Below, one piece after another: positions 8,295 through 16,484 of a stretch of DNA of 37,820 nucleotides. The notes under the pieces are model-generated. The model did not search any database, was not told the DNA's origin, and was given only the letters and a program-made list of their open reading frames with translations. Origin of the DNA: Bacillota bacterium (GTDB lineage Bacteria > Bacillota > Clostridia > Peptostreptococcales > Anaerovoracaceae); NCBI GenBank assembly GCA_030530285.1, contig JAUMVD010000017.1:1-37820 (forward strand), written 5' to 3'. How positions within the stretch are numbered: position 1 is the stretch's first letter; every line of letters starts with the position of its first letter. The position numbers and the translations under genes are program-made.

Positions 8295-10280
8295 TTACAT
8301 CCTCGCTCTATATTCAAATACCAGGTCACGCAGCTCTGCCGCTCTCTCGAACTGCAGGTCCGCCGCCGCCTGTTTCATTTCCTTTTCCAGCTTGCTTACA
8401 TAGTCCGCAAGCTCCTTCTTCGTCAGTTCCAACGGTTTCCTGCCGGCCAGGAAGCTGTCGTAACCCTCCATATCCTCGGCCGTCTTGGTGGCCTCGATGA
8501 CGTCTCTGACGCCTTTGCTCACGCTCCTCGGCGTGATGCCGTGTTTCTCGTTGAATTCGCTCTGTATCCTGCGCCTTCTCTCGGTTTCGTCCATGGCCGA
8601 GCGCATGGCTTTGCTGATGCCGTCGCAGTACATGATGACCCTGCTGTCCACGTTTCTCGCCGCCCTGCCGATGGTCTGGATCAGGGATGTTTCCGTACGC
8701 AGGAATCCTTCTTTATCCGCATCGAGTATGGCCACCAGCGACACCTCAGGGATGTCCAGCCCTTCCCTTAGCAGATTGATGCCCACCAGCACGTCGAACT
8801 CTCCCAGACGCAGATCTCTGATGATTTCCATACGCTCCAGCGTATCGACTTCCGAGTGCAGATATCGCACTCTGATGCCTACCCCCTTCAGGTAGTCCGT
8901 CAGACTCTCTGCCATCTTCTTCGTCAGCGTGGTGACGAGAACCCTTTCATTTTTGGCAGCGGTCTTGTTGATTTCTCCGATGAGGTGGTCGATCTGCCCT
9001 TCTGACGGATGGGTCTCGATCACCGGATCCAAAAGCCCCGTCGGCCGGATGACCTGCTCCGCGGTGATGCCGCCGCTTTCGTTTCGCTCGTACTCGGCAG
9101 GCGTGGCGCTGACGTACAGGATCTGATTCACCAGTGAGTTGAATTCATCGAATTTCAGCGGTCTGTTGTCCAGGGCTGACGGCAGTCTGAATCCGTAGTC
9201 CACCAGGGACTGTTTCCTGGCTCTGTCCCCGTTATACATGGCTCTCAGCTGCGGCAGCATGACGTGGGATTCGTCGATCATGATCAGAAAATCGTCCGGA
9301 ATGTAGTCGATCAGCGTATACGGTCTGCTGCCCGGCTTCAGCCCGATCAGGTGCCGCGAATAATTCTCGATGCCTTTGCATGTGCCCACTTCTCTGAGCA
9401 TCTCCACATCGTATCTGGTTCGCTGCTCGATTCTCTGGGCCTCGATGAGCTTGCCACGGTCCTTGAACCAGCGGATTCGTTCCTCCAGCTCCTCGTTGAT
9501 GGTCTGGGCGGCGCGCTCGATTTTATCTGGACTGGTGACGTAATGGGACGCCGGATAGATGGCCACGTGGTTTCTGAGGCCCAGGATCTCCCCGGTGATG
9601 GGATTGATCTCCTTGATGCTCTCCACCTCGTCGCCGAACAGTTCGATCCTGACCGCGTTTTCTTCGCCGGCCGGGTGCACGTCTATCGTGTCTCCCCGCA
9701 CTCTGAAGTCACCGCGCCCGAAGGCGATGTCGTTTCTGGTGTACTGGATGTCTACCAGTTTTCGCAAAAGCTCCTGCCGGTCTTTCTCCATGCCGGGTCT
9801 TAGGGATATGACCTGATTTTCGTAGTCCACCGGGCTTCCCAGTCCGTAAATACAAGAAACAGAGGCTACGATGATGACGTCCCTGCGCTCGCTTAACGCG
9901 GCGGTGGCGGAGTGGCGCAGTTTCTCGATTTCGTCGTTGATGTCCGAATCCTTCTCGATGTACGTATCCGTAGAAGCGACGTACGCTTCCGGCTGATAAT
10001 AGTCATAATAGGATACGAAGTACTCTACGGCGTTGTCGGGAAAAAATTCCTTAAACTCTCCGTGGAGCTGAGCGGCAAGGGTCTTATTATGGCTGATGAC
10101 CAGCGTCGGTTTCTGCACCTTCTCGATGATCTTCGCCATGGTAAAGGTCTTGCCGGATCCGGTGACGCCCATAAGTGTCTGCGCCCGTTGCCCGGACATG
10201 ATAGCCTCTGATATTTTATTGATTGCCTGGGGTTGATCCCCCATGGGCTCGAATTCTGAATAAACCTTGAAATCCGGCAT
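8295..10280 (-). CDS. uvrB: Excinuclease ABC subunit B
   Basis: UvrB verifies damage with its helicase fold and recruits UvrC. I start it at the ATG at 10280 (661 aa), because AAAGGA lies 9 nt upstream and the protein then begins [12 protein letters not shown] as in the family; the frame is open further upstream but that stretch overlaps the promoter. Visible are Walker A GVTGSGKT at 38-45, the beta-hairpin [11 protein letters not shown], the DESH helicase motif, and the C-terminal UVR coiled coil ([19 protein letters not shown]). uvrC is not in the window. A LexA-type box overlaps the -35 region. Confidence 0.97.
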   Translation of the reverse strand: MPDFKVYSEFEPMGDQPQAINKISEAIMSGQRAQTLMGVTGSGKTFTMAKIIEKVQKPTLVISHNKTLAAQLHGEFKEFFPDNAVEYFVSYYDYYQPEAYVASTDTYIEKDSDINDEIEKLRHSATAALSERRDVIIVASVSCIYGLGSPVDYENQVISLRPGMEKDRQELLRKLVDIQYTRNDIAFGRGDFRVRGDTIDVHPAGEENAVRIELFGDEVESIKEINPITGEILGLRNHVAIYPASHYVTSPDKIERAAQTINEELEERIRWFKDRGKLIEAQRIEQRTRYDVEMLREVGTCKGIENYSRHLIGLKPGSRPYTLIDYIPDDFLIMIDESHVMLPQLRAMYNGDRARKQSLVDYGFRLPSALDNRPLKFDEFNSLVNQILYVSATPAEYERNESGGITAEQVIRPTGLLDPVIETHPSEGQIDHLIGEINKTAAKNERVLVTTLTKKMAESLTDYLKGVGIRVRYLHSEVDTLERMEIIRDLRLGEFDVLVGINLLREGLDIPEVSLVAILDADKEGFLRTETSLIQTIGRAARNVDSRVIMYCDGISKAMRSAMDETERRRRIQSEFNEKHGITPRSVSKGVRDVIEATKTAEDMEGYDSFLAGRKPLELTKKELADYVSKLEKEMKQAAADLQFERAAELRDLVFEYRARM

Positions 10281-10311
10281 ACTGAAGAGTCCTTTCTGCG
10301 TTGGTCTCTTC

Positions 10312-10340
10312 AGTATACCATATCCTATGCGGAGAAGCAA
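10312..10340 (-). promoter_or_regulatory. uvrB promoter
   Basis: On the minus strand TTGCTT (10340-10335), 17-nt spacer, then TATACT (10317-10312) preceded by TGG, an extended -10. Transcription would start near 10305, leaving a leader of about 25 nt with AAAGGA. The LexA-type box covers the -35. Confidence 0.7.
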
Positions 10341-10351
10341 ACAAATGTTCT
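10338..10351 (-). promoter_or_regulatory. LexA (DinR)-type SOS box upstream of uvrBA
   Basis: The minus strand reads AGAACATTTGTTTG. This fits the Gram-positive LexA consensus CGAACRNRYGTTYC at 11 of 14 positions, including the GAAC-N4-GTT core. It overlaps the -35 of uvrB, the expected place for a repressor, and lies just after the stop codon of the symporter gene. DNA damage would release LexA and raise uvrBA expression. Confidence 0.75.
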
Positions 10352-10352
10352 G

Positions 10353-11936
10353 TTAGTCCAGTGCTTCTTTCTTGGCGACGGATACCTTCTCGTCGTAGCA
10401 GGCGAATACCTTGTTGACTTCCTGTATCGGCTGTCTTCTGGTCACCAGACTCACCGCCGGCACCAGGATGAGGCCGCCCACCATGGCGATCACGCCTGAT
10501 CTGACGGATGAAGCGAAGATGTAGCTCAGGAATGTTCCCCAGCCTGAGATGTCGATGCCGCCCAGGGAAATGATCATCTGAATGATCATGAGTCCGCAGC
10601 CCCAGATGAAGCAGGCGAATACCGAAGCCTTGGATATGCGCTTCCAGTACAGGCCGTAAATATATGGAGCCAGGAATGCTCCCGCCAGCGCGCCCCAGGA
10701 TACGCCCATCATCTGCGCGATGAAGGTGATCTCAGGATGGCTGTCCTTGATGATGGCGATCACCGCTGAAACGAAGATAAAGAACAGGATGAAGATCCTC
10801 ATGACGATGACCTTTTTCTTCTCGCTCATGGTCCCGCCGCTGGCCGGATCGATGACGTCCAGGGTGAAGGTGGAACTGGATGTGAGCACCAGGGATGACA
10901 GCGTGGACATGGATGCCGAAAGCACCAGCACGATGACGATAGCGATGACCAGTGCCGGAAGCGTAGCCAGCATGGACGGCACGATGGTGTCGAACAGCGG
11001 AGTAACGCCGTCGCTCTGATATGCGATCTTGTCCGCGTACAGCCTGCCGAAGCCGCCGAGGAAGTAACATCCTCCCGCCACGATGATGGCGAATACCGTC
11101 GATATGATCGTTCCCTTGTGGATATCGTTCTCACTCTTGATGGCATAGAACTTTCCTACCATCTGCGGCAGTCCCCAGGTTCCCAGAGAGGTCAGCAGCA
11201 CGACGAACAGCAGTGCCAGAGGATCCGGTCCCAGGAATGATGAGAACGCGCCTCCGCTCCAGCCCTCTGTGGAAACTTCCGAAAGCTTTTGGGTGGCGGC
11301 TACCAGTCCGCCGTTGGCGTGGAGAACTGCGCCGATTACCGCGCAGATTCCAAACAGCATGATGATGCCCTGGATGAAATCGTTGATGGCCGTGGCCATG
11401 TATCCGCCGAATACAACGTAGAATCCGGTCAGTACGGCCATGACGGCGATGACGACCCAGTAAGGGATGTCGAATACCAGTCCAAACAGACTGGACAGGC
11501 CGTTATAAAGTGATGAAGTATACGGGATCAGGAAGATGAAGATGATGATCGACGCGATGACCTTCATGGACTGGGATTCGAACCTCTTGCCAAAGAAATC
11601 CGGCATGGTCTTGGCGTCCAGATGCTGCGTCATGATCCTGGTTCTCCTGCCCAGAATGTTCCACGCCATGAGGGATCCGATGAAGGCGTTCCCCAGACCG
11701 GCCCATGTGGAGGCCAGACCGAAATTCCATCCGAACTGCCCCGCGTACCCGACAAAGATTACCGCGGAGAAATACGACGTTCCGAATGCAAAAGCTGTCA
11801 TCCACGGTCCGACTGACCTGCCGCCCAAAACGAACCCTTCTACGTTGCGCGCCCTGCTTCTGGTGTGCAGGCCTACGGCGACCATGACTGCGAAGAAGAT
11901 TATCAGCATGATCGCGCTGATCACTTTAACTACCAT
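10353..11936 (-). CDS. Sodium:solute symporter (SSS family), probably for tyrosine
   Basis: The 527-aa protein has about 13 hydrophobic spans and SSS-family features such as FVLGGRSVGPWMTAFAFGTSYFS near the N-terminus, the GGYMATAINDFIQG segment, and LVLSASMSTLSSLVLTSSS in the sodium-site helix. These proteins carry solutes such as proline, pantothenate or sugars with Na+. The substrate cannot be read from the protein, but the gene sits behind a T-box whose specifier codon is UAC, so tyrosine or a precursor is the best inference. GGGAGG lies 8 nt before the ATG. The stop is 2 nt from the uvrB SOS box. Confidence 0.9.
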   Translation of the reverse strand: MVVKVISAIMLIIFFAVMVAVGLHTRSRARNVEGFVLGGRSVGPWMTAFAFGTSYFSAVIFVGYAGQFGWNFGLASTWAGLGNAFIGSLMAWNILGRRTRIMTQHLDAKTMPDFFGKRFESQSMKVIASIIIFIFLIPYTSSLYNGLSSLFGLVFDIPYWVVIAVMAVLTGFYVVFGGYMATAINDFIQGIIMLFGICAVIGAVLHANGGLVAATQKLSEVSTEGWSGGAFSSFLGPDPLALLFVVLLTSLGTWGLPQMVGKFYAIKSENDIHKGTIISTVFAIIVAGGCYFLGGFGRLYADKIAYQSDGVTPLFDTIVPSMLATLPALVIAIVIVLVLSASMSTLSSLVLTSSSTFTLDVIDPASGGTMSEKKKVIVMRIFILFFIFVSAVIAIIKDSHPEITFIAQMMGVSWGALAGAFLAPYIYGLYWKRISKASVFACFIWGCGLMIIQMIISLGGIDISGWGTFLSYIFASSVRSGVIAMVGGLILVPAVSLVTRRQPIQEVNKVFACYDEKVSVAKKEALD

Positions 11937-12264
11937 TGATTATTCCTCCCTATAACAAATAAATTCGCCCTCAATACAGAGGGCGAATGAGCATTCGCGG
12001 TACCACCTCAGTTCACTACCGCGTCACCACGGCAGCCTTTACGGGTACGTCCCTGGGGGATTATACCCTCGTGCTGTAACGGGCACTTCCCGTCACGCCC
12101 TACTCACCGCGGCGCAGACGCCTTAGTTTTCAGGGTGCAGCTCCGGGACGTATTCGCTATCAGTAACTACGCGCCTCTCACCAAACGGCAACTCTCTGTT
12201 CAGTCTCCTGAAAGTTACTCTTTCCCTTCACAGCCTTTTTGTTGGTATTCAACTAATTATTACG
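11937..12264 (-). promoter_or_regulatory. T-box riboswitch leader, specifier UAC (Tyr)
   Basis: This 5' leader fills the gap between sbcC and the symporter. On the minus strand it has the stem I features AGTA, CAGAGAG and GGTGAGAGG, then the specifier loop GCGAATACG closed by a GGGA/TCCC helix. The specifier is TAC (12152-12150) followed by a purine (G), as the T-box rule requires. The T-box motif AACTGAGGTGGTACCGCG is at 12013-11996, and a terminator follows. Uncharged tRNA-Tyr would stabilise the antiterminator and switch the transporter on. The ileS leader in this window has its specifier at the same place relative to its closing helix, which supports the reading. Confidence 0.92.
11963..11988 (-). 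terminator. T-box terminator before the symporter
   Basis: A perfect 10-bp stem (11963-11972 with 11979-11988) with a 6-nt loop, followed on the minus strand by TTTATTTGTT. Its 5' side immediately follows the T-box motif, as expected for mutually exclusive folds. Confidence 0.9.
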
Positions 12265-12270
12265 TTGTTT

Positions 12271-12299
12271 ATTATACTCTGACACAAAAAATCCGTCAA
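12271..12299 (-). promoter_or_regulatory. Promoter of the Tyr T-box/symporter transcript
   Basis: TTGACG (12299-12294), 17-nt spacer, perfect TATAAT (12276-12271) on the minus strand. The -35 overlaps the stop codon of sbcC. Transcription would start near 12264. Confidence 0.85.
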
Positions 12300-15028
12300 G
12301 AACTTTTTTCTGTTATTATTTTCACGCTGCTTCCGCGGGTCTTATCCTTGGTCACCACCACCTGTCTGCTGATTTTTTCCTTTAACTCAGCAACGTGGGA
12401 AATGATGCCCACGAGCCTGTCGCTTTCGGCCACCCGGCTCAGGGCGCGCATGGCCTGGGACAGGGTATCCTCATCCAAAGAGCCGAATCCCTCGTCCACA
12501 AACATGGTGTCCAGTTTGATGCCTCCGGAGGAAGCCTGGATCTCATCGGACAGTCCCAGCGCCAGCGACAGCGACGCCATGAAGGACTCCCCTCCGGAAA
12601 GCGTCTCCACGCTTCTCTCGCTGCCGTTATAGTGGTCGATGATGTTCAGGTCCAGGCCTGTCTTGGATTTTTTGTTGGCGGTTTCCCGTCTTCTCTTGAA
12701 TTCATACTGACCGTCGCTCATGATCCTAAAGCGCAGATTGGCCTTGCTCAGGATCCGGTCAAAATACGCCATCTGGACGTAGGTTTCCAGGGTGATCTTT
12801 TCTTTCCCGCTCAGGGTTCCATTGGCAGTATCCGACAGGGTGCTGATGGTCCGGTAGCTGCGTTCCGCCTCCTTCATGCGCCCCTGCAGCGATGCGATGT
12901 TCTGTTCGGCTTTGGCATTGATCTCGATTCTGGTGCGCAGCTTTTGCTGTCTGGAAAGGGCCTCCGCTTTATCTGCCGCAGCCGTTTCCAGCCTGGCCTT
13001 CTCGGCCTTGATATCGATGTCATTGCCCCGGCTTATAATGTCTTCCAGTTCCTTTTTCCTGCCGGCGAGGCTGCTCTGAAGGCGGACCTTGCTGTCGTAA
13101 TGCTTCCTGGCGTCTTCATGGGATTTCTCCAGGGCGTCGTCCTCGTCCTTCAGGTTTCGGATGGCGCGCTCCAGGCTCTTCAGGTCGCCATGGGTGAGTT
13201 TCGCCTTCTTTTCTTCGGCCTTTTGCTTCAGAGAATCCAGTTTTTCCTTCCAGACGGCCAGCTGCCTGGCGGATTCCGTGACGATCCTGTCGGCCTCTTC
13301 ATGGTTCTTCTTGTGTTCCGTTAAAGAGGCTTCCTGCTCGGCCAGACGTTTCATATCCGCCCTGGCTTCCGCCAGTTCCTTTTCTTTGACGGCGATTTCT
13401 TCCTTTACCTTAACGCTCTGTTCGCGAACGATCTCGGCTGTGATATCACCTTCGAACAGCTTGGCGGCCTCCCGCTTCAGGTTGTCAGCGGCGGTCTGCC
13501 GCTTTCCTTCCAGCTCTCCTGCCGCGGCGCTCTTTTGCTGCTGGAGCGAATTGGCCTGTTCCATTTCCCGGCCTTTGCTCTTGAGCTGACTCTCAGAAGG
13601 CGCCCCGTCTTTTACGACGGCCAGCTGAGGGTGCTCTGTCGCCCCGCATACAGGGCAAGGCGCGCCGTCATCCAGATTCTCTGCCAGGATTCCCGCCTGG
13701 GCGTCCAGGAAAGCTCGGTTTATGGCGGTGTGTTCCGCCGCGATTTGATCGTATGCCTTTCTGGCTTCCAGATATGCTTCTCTGGCCTTCTCGCAGTCCT
13801 TTTCCAGGGCTTCACACTCCGCCAGAGCTGCGGATATCTCGTCGATATGGGCTGCTTTCTGCCTCAGCAGCTTCAGTGCCCCTTCCCGCTCTGCCGCTTT
13901 GATTCCGGCGTCTTTCAGCGTGGCGATGGTTTGCTCGATTTCCGCTATTTCCGAAAGGCATTTCGTTTTTTCTTTGTTGGCCTTTTCGATTTTGTGTTCT
14001 GTTTCCGCCAGCGCCGTATCCGCAGCCTTGAGATCGCCTTTGATGGTTTCCAGTTCCTCGTAGGCCGGCCGCTGGGCCTTCAACTCCGTGATGAGGGCGG
14101 TGATTTCCTTTCGTCTCGGTGCCTTTTGCTCTTCGGTTTTCAGGCGCTGCTCGGCGGAGCTGACGTCCTGCGCCGCCTTGACGGAATCCTCGTTGATGGT
14201 TTTGAGGGATTCTCTGGCTGCCTCAAATTCCTCCGCCCTGCCGATGCGCTTCTGCAGTTTGCCGATTTTCTCATCGAATCCGGAGATTGTTTTTTCCAGA
14301 GTTTTGTCTTCCTCTCTATCATCCTGTAATCGGTCTCTGATCAAGTTGATGACATAGGAGATATTTTCGTTTCCGGCCTCTTCGGGGATCGCGTCCTGAA
14401 TGTATCCGGCTACGGAAGTCTTCACCTGCTCATACTCCTTCTGGGCTGCGCTCTTTTCCTCCAGCAGGCTGGACTGGATGCGCTCGAATATATTGGTCCC
14501 GAAAAGTTTCCGGAAGATTTTCATGCGCTCGTCGGTTCCCGCGGTGAGCAGCTTCATGAAGTCGCCCTGCGAGATCATGGCGATCTGCGCGAACTGATCC
14601 CGGTCGATGCCCAGCAGTTCTTTGACTGCGTTGTCCACTTCAGCCGTCTTCGTCAGGGGCTGCCTGCCCGGCGCGTAAAACTCCGCCTTAGCCGGACTGT
14701 TGGTGGTTCCCTCGCCTACCTTCTTCGCCCGTTCCTGATCCGGTTTCCTCATGACGGTGTATTCCCGGCCTTTGTGCTCAAAGGTCAGCTTGACTTCCGT
14801 CTCAACCGTCGGATCGGCGTATTTGGATCTAAGAGATTTAGGGGATCTCACCTTGCCGCTGGCCTGACCGTACAGCGCGAAGGTGATGGCGTCAAAAATA
14901 CTGGTTTTGCCCGCTCCGGTGACGCCGGTAATAAGGTACAGACCGTGCTCTCCCAGTTCATCCAGAGACAGCCGGACATTCCCTGCATATGGGCCAAAGG
15001 CCGTCATTTCCAGTTTCAAAGGTCTCAT
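12296..15028 (-). CDS. sbcC: SbcC exonuclease ATPase subunit (Rad50-like)
   Basis: The 910-aa SMC-like ATPase partners SbcD to cut hairpins and process DNA ends. Walker A GVTGAGKT is at 35-42, long charged coiled-coil arms flank a zinc hook CPVC at 458-461, and the signature LSGGES is at 810-815 with Walker B MFVDEGFGSLD downstream. It starts with ATG 4 nt inside the end of sbcD (ATGA overlap), the usual coupled sbcDC order. It is somewhat short for the family but has all parts. Confidence 0.95.
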   Translation of the reverse strand: MRPLKLEMTAFGPYAGNVRLSLDELGEHGLYLITGVTGAGKTSIFDAITFALYGQASGKVRSPKSLRSKYADPTVETEVKLTFEHKGREYTVMRKPDQERAKKVGEGTTNSPAKAEFYAPGRQPLTKTAEVDNAVKELLGIDRDQFAQIAMISQGDFMKLLTAGTDERMKIFRKLFGTNIFERIQSSLLEEKSAAQKEYEQVKTSVAGYIQDAIPEEAGNENISYVINLIRDRLQDDREEDKTLEKTISGFDEKIGKLQKRIGRAEEFEAARESLKTINEDSVKAAQDVSSAEQRLKTEEQKAPRRKEITALITELKAQRPAYEELETIKGDLKAADTALAETEHKIEKANKEKTKCLSEIAEIEQTIATLKDAGIKAAEREGALKLLRQKAAHIDEISAALAECEALEKDCEKAREAYLEARKAYDQIAAEHTAINRAFLDAQAGILAENLDDGAPCPVCGATEHPQLAVVKDGAPSESQLKSKGREMEQANSLQQQKSAAAGELEGKRQTAADNLKREAAKLFEGDITAEIVREQSVKVKEEIAVKEKELAEARADMKRLAEQEASLTEHKKNHEEADRIVTESARQLAVWKEKLDSLKQKAEEKKAKLTHGDLKSLERAIRNLKDEDDALEKSHEDARKHYDSKVRLQSSLAGRKKELEDIISRGNDIDIKAEKARLETAAADKAEALSRQQKLRTRIEINAKAEQNIASLQGRMKEAERSYRTISTLSDTANGTLSGKEKITLETYVQMAYFDRILSKANLRFRIMSDGQYEFKRRRETANKKSKTGLDLNIIDHYNGSERSVETLSGGESFMASLSLALGLSDEIQASSGGIKLDTMFVDEGFGSLDEDTLSQAMRALSRVAESDRLVGIISHVAELKEKISRQVVVTKDKTRGSSVKIITEKSS

Positions 15029-16176
15029 GCCATCTCCTCCTTTATCGTCTCGATGATCCTGCCGGCGATCTGCCGCTGCGCCTCGCTCATGGATGCGTTA
15101 TTCTGTTTCTCGAACAGCTCCTCAAACAGTTCCAGTTCCGACCGCTGCTTGAGCTCCGCCGCGTCCATAACGTCTGTTTCCGTCCGGGTCCGTTTATTGT
15201 CGTATCTTAAATTCATCAAATTCGGGTAAGATGACCTAAGCCTTGTGATCGCGTCCGGTATATCGTCCTCGTCCAGCAATGTCACTCTGACATACGCTTC
15301 CGTATCCACGGTTTTCAGGAACTCTTCCGACGTCACTTCTTCAAACGTCCCCCGGATATCCGCCCAGTCCCGCATCGGCTTCAGCCGGATTTCCCTGATG
15401 GTAAGATCGCACTTGCCGTCGGCCTTTGCTCCCAGCTCCGCTATGGTGACGGATTTCTGATGATGCACCTCCGAGAAGGAATACTTCAGCGGGGTCCCGC
15501 AGTATCGGATATTGTTGTTTGGTCCCAGGCTCTGTGGTGCGTGAAGATGCCCCAGAGCAGTATAATCAAAGGCTTCAAACACATCGGCGTCGATGTTGTC
15601 CAGTCCTCCGATCATCATGTCTTCTGACTCGCATCGGTCAGCCCCGGTCACAAACTGGTGCGCCACCAGGACATTTCTGGCGTCGGGATTGACCTCCATT
15701 TTATCGATGGCGGCGGCCATGGCCTTTGCATAAGTGTCGATGTCATCATCCTTCAGGGCGTGCCTCACCACCGCGGGTTTGATGAACGGCATCAGGTACA
15801 GATTCACCTGGCCGTATTCATCCGTCAGCGTGTATTTCGGTGCCTCGCCGCTATATGCCGGCGCGATGTGAACGCCGCTGTCCTCCATCAGCGTCCTGCC
15901 AAAGGCCAGACGCTCGGCCGAGTCGTGGTTGCCGCTGGCGATATAGATCTGATTGCCTTTGTCCGCCAGATGACAGAGAAACGCCTCCAGCAGCTCTATG
16001 GCTTCAATGGACGGCACGCTCCTGTCGTAAACGTCTCCGGCGATCAGGATCGCGTCGGGCGCTTCGCGTTCTGCGATGTCTTCTATCTTTTGTAATATAA
16101 ATTTCTGATCGTCGATCATGCTGAAGTCATTGATTTTTTTTCCCAGATGCAGATCTGAAATATGCAAAAGCTTCAT
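15025..16176 (-). CDS. sbcD: SbcD exonuclease nuclease subunit (Mre11-like)
   Basis: The Mn-dependent nuclease of SbcCD, with phosphoesterase motifs HISDLHLG, AGDVYD, SGNHD, AHQF and GHLHAPQ in order. I place the start at the ATG at 16176 (383 aa), because GAGAGG lies 7 nt upstream and the protein then begins MKLLHISDLHLG. A GTG three codons earlier (16185) abuts the same purine run and is too close to it. It overlaps sbcC by 4 nt. The upstream region holds an extended -10 promoter and, further out, the 47-nt repeats. Confidence 0.96.
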   Translation of the reverse strand: MKLLHISDLHLGKKINDFSMIDDQKFILQKIEDIAEREAPDAILIAGDVYDRSVPSIEAIELLEAFLCHLADKGNQIYIASGNHDSAERLAFGRTLMEDSGVHIAPAYSGEAPKYTLTDEYGQVNLYLMPFIKPAVVRHALKDDDIDTYAKAMAAAIDKMEVNPDARNVLVAHQFVTGADRCESEDMMIGGLDNIDADVFEAFDYTALGHLHAPQSLGPNNNIRYCGTPLKYSFSEVHHQKSVTIAELGAKADGKCDLTIREIRLKPMRDWADIRGTFEEVTSEEFLKTVDTEAYVRVTLLDEDDIPDAITRLRSSYPNLMNLRYDNKRTRTETDVMDAAELKQRSELELFEELFEKQNNASMSEAQRQIAGRIIETIKEEMA

Positions 16177-16207
16177 ATGCTTCACCTCTCTATCGCTTTA
16201 TGGTTCT

Positions 16208-16216
16208 ATTTTATCA
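16208..16216 (-). promoter_or_regulatory. Candidate sbcDC promoter (extended -10)
   Basis: The minus strand reads TGaTAAAAT, with TAAAAT at 16213-16208; the -35 is weak. Transcription would start near 16201, about 25 nt before the sbcD ATG. No LexA box is visible here. Confidence 0.5.
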
Positions 16217-16268
16217 TCCGCCGACGGGCTTTGCATTTGTTTCTGTGATTTGAATTTTTTTGTGATTT

Positions 16269-16315
16269 GCGGCTAAGTAGCCGACAATCGTTGAAATTAA
16301 CAGGCGCTTAGCCGC
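16269..16315. repeat. 47-nt three-block repeat, copy A
   Basis: It starts GCGGCTAA, has CAATCGTTGA at repeat positions 17-26, and ends TTAGCCGC. The outer blocks are perfect 8-bp inverted repeats. Sequences between the blocks differ from the other copies, but the spacing is the same. An extra short palindrome CGGCTAAGTAGCCG lies at its left end. Confidence 0.85.
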
Positions 16316-16363
16316 GCGCTTTGCCTCATATAGGGAAGATTTTCTTGTGTTTTCCTCCCATCC

Positions 16364-16410
16364 GCGGCTAAACTAGCCTCAAACCGTTGATCTTAAATAT
16401 GTTTAGCTGC
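16364..16410. repeat. 47-nt three-block repeat, copy B
   Basis: Same length and orientation as copy A: GCGGCTAA at the left, a central CAAACCGTTGA (one base longer, starting at repeat position 17), and TTAGCTGC at the right with one change from TTAGCCGC. Confidence 0.8.
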
Positions 16411-16437
16411 CAGCGTCTTCTGAACAGGGGACAAAGC

Positions 16438-16484
16438 GCGGCTAACGCGGCTCTACTTTCAACGGTTGTGAATGATTTAGCCGC
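16438..16484. repeat. 47-nt three-block repeat, copy C (reverse orientation)
   Basis: Its reverse complement starts GCGGCTAA, has CAACCGTTGA at positions 17-26 and ends TTAGCCGC. The stop codon of the nuclease gene (16479-16477) is the TAA of the GCGGCTAA block. Copies A and C share more flank: both are preceded by TGATTT and followed by GCTTTG. Confidence 0.85.

Noticed and set aside
16269-16484. The 47-nt elements as CRISPR, integron attC sites or a type III toxin-antitoxin RNA
   Set aside because: There are no identical repeats with regular unique spacers and no cas genes. The ends do not fit the attC RYYYAAC/GTTRRRY cores in all copies and there is no integrase. Copies differ in orientation and lie downstream of, not before, the protein gene, unlike ToxI-type arrays.
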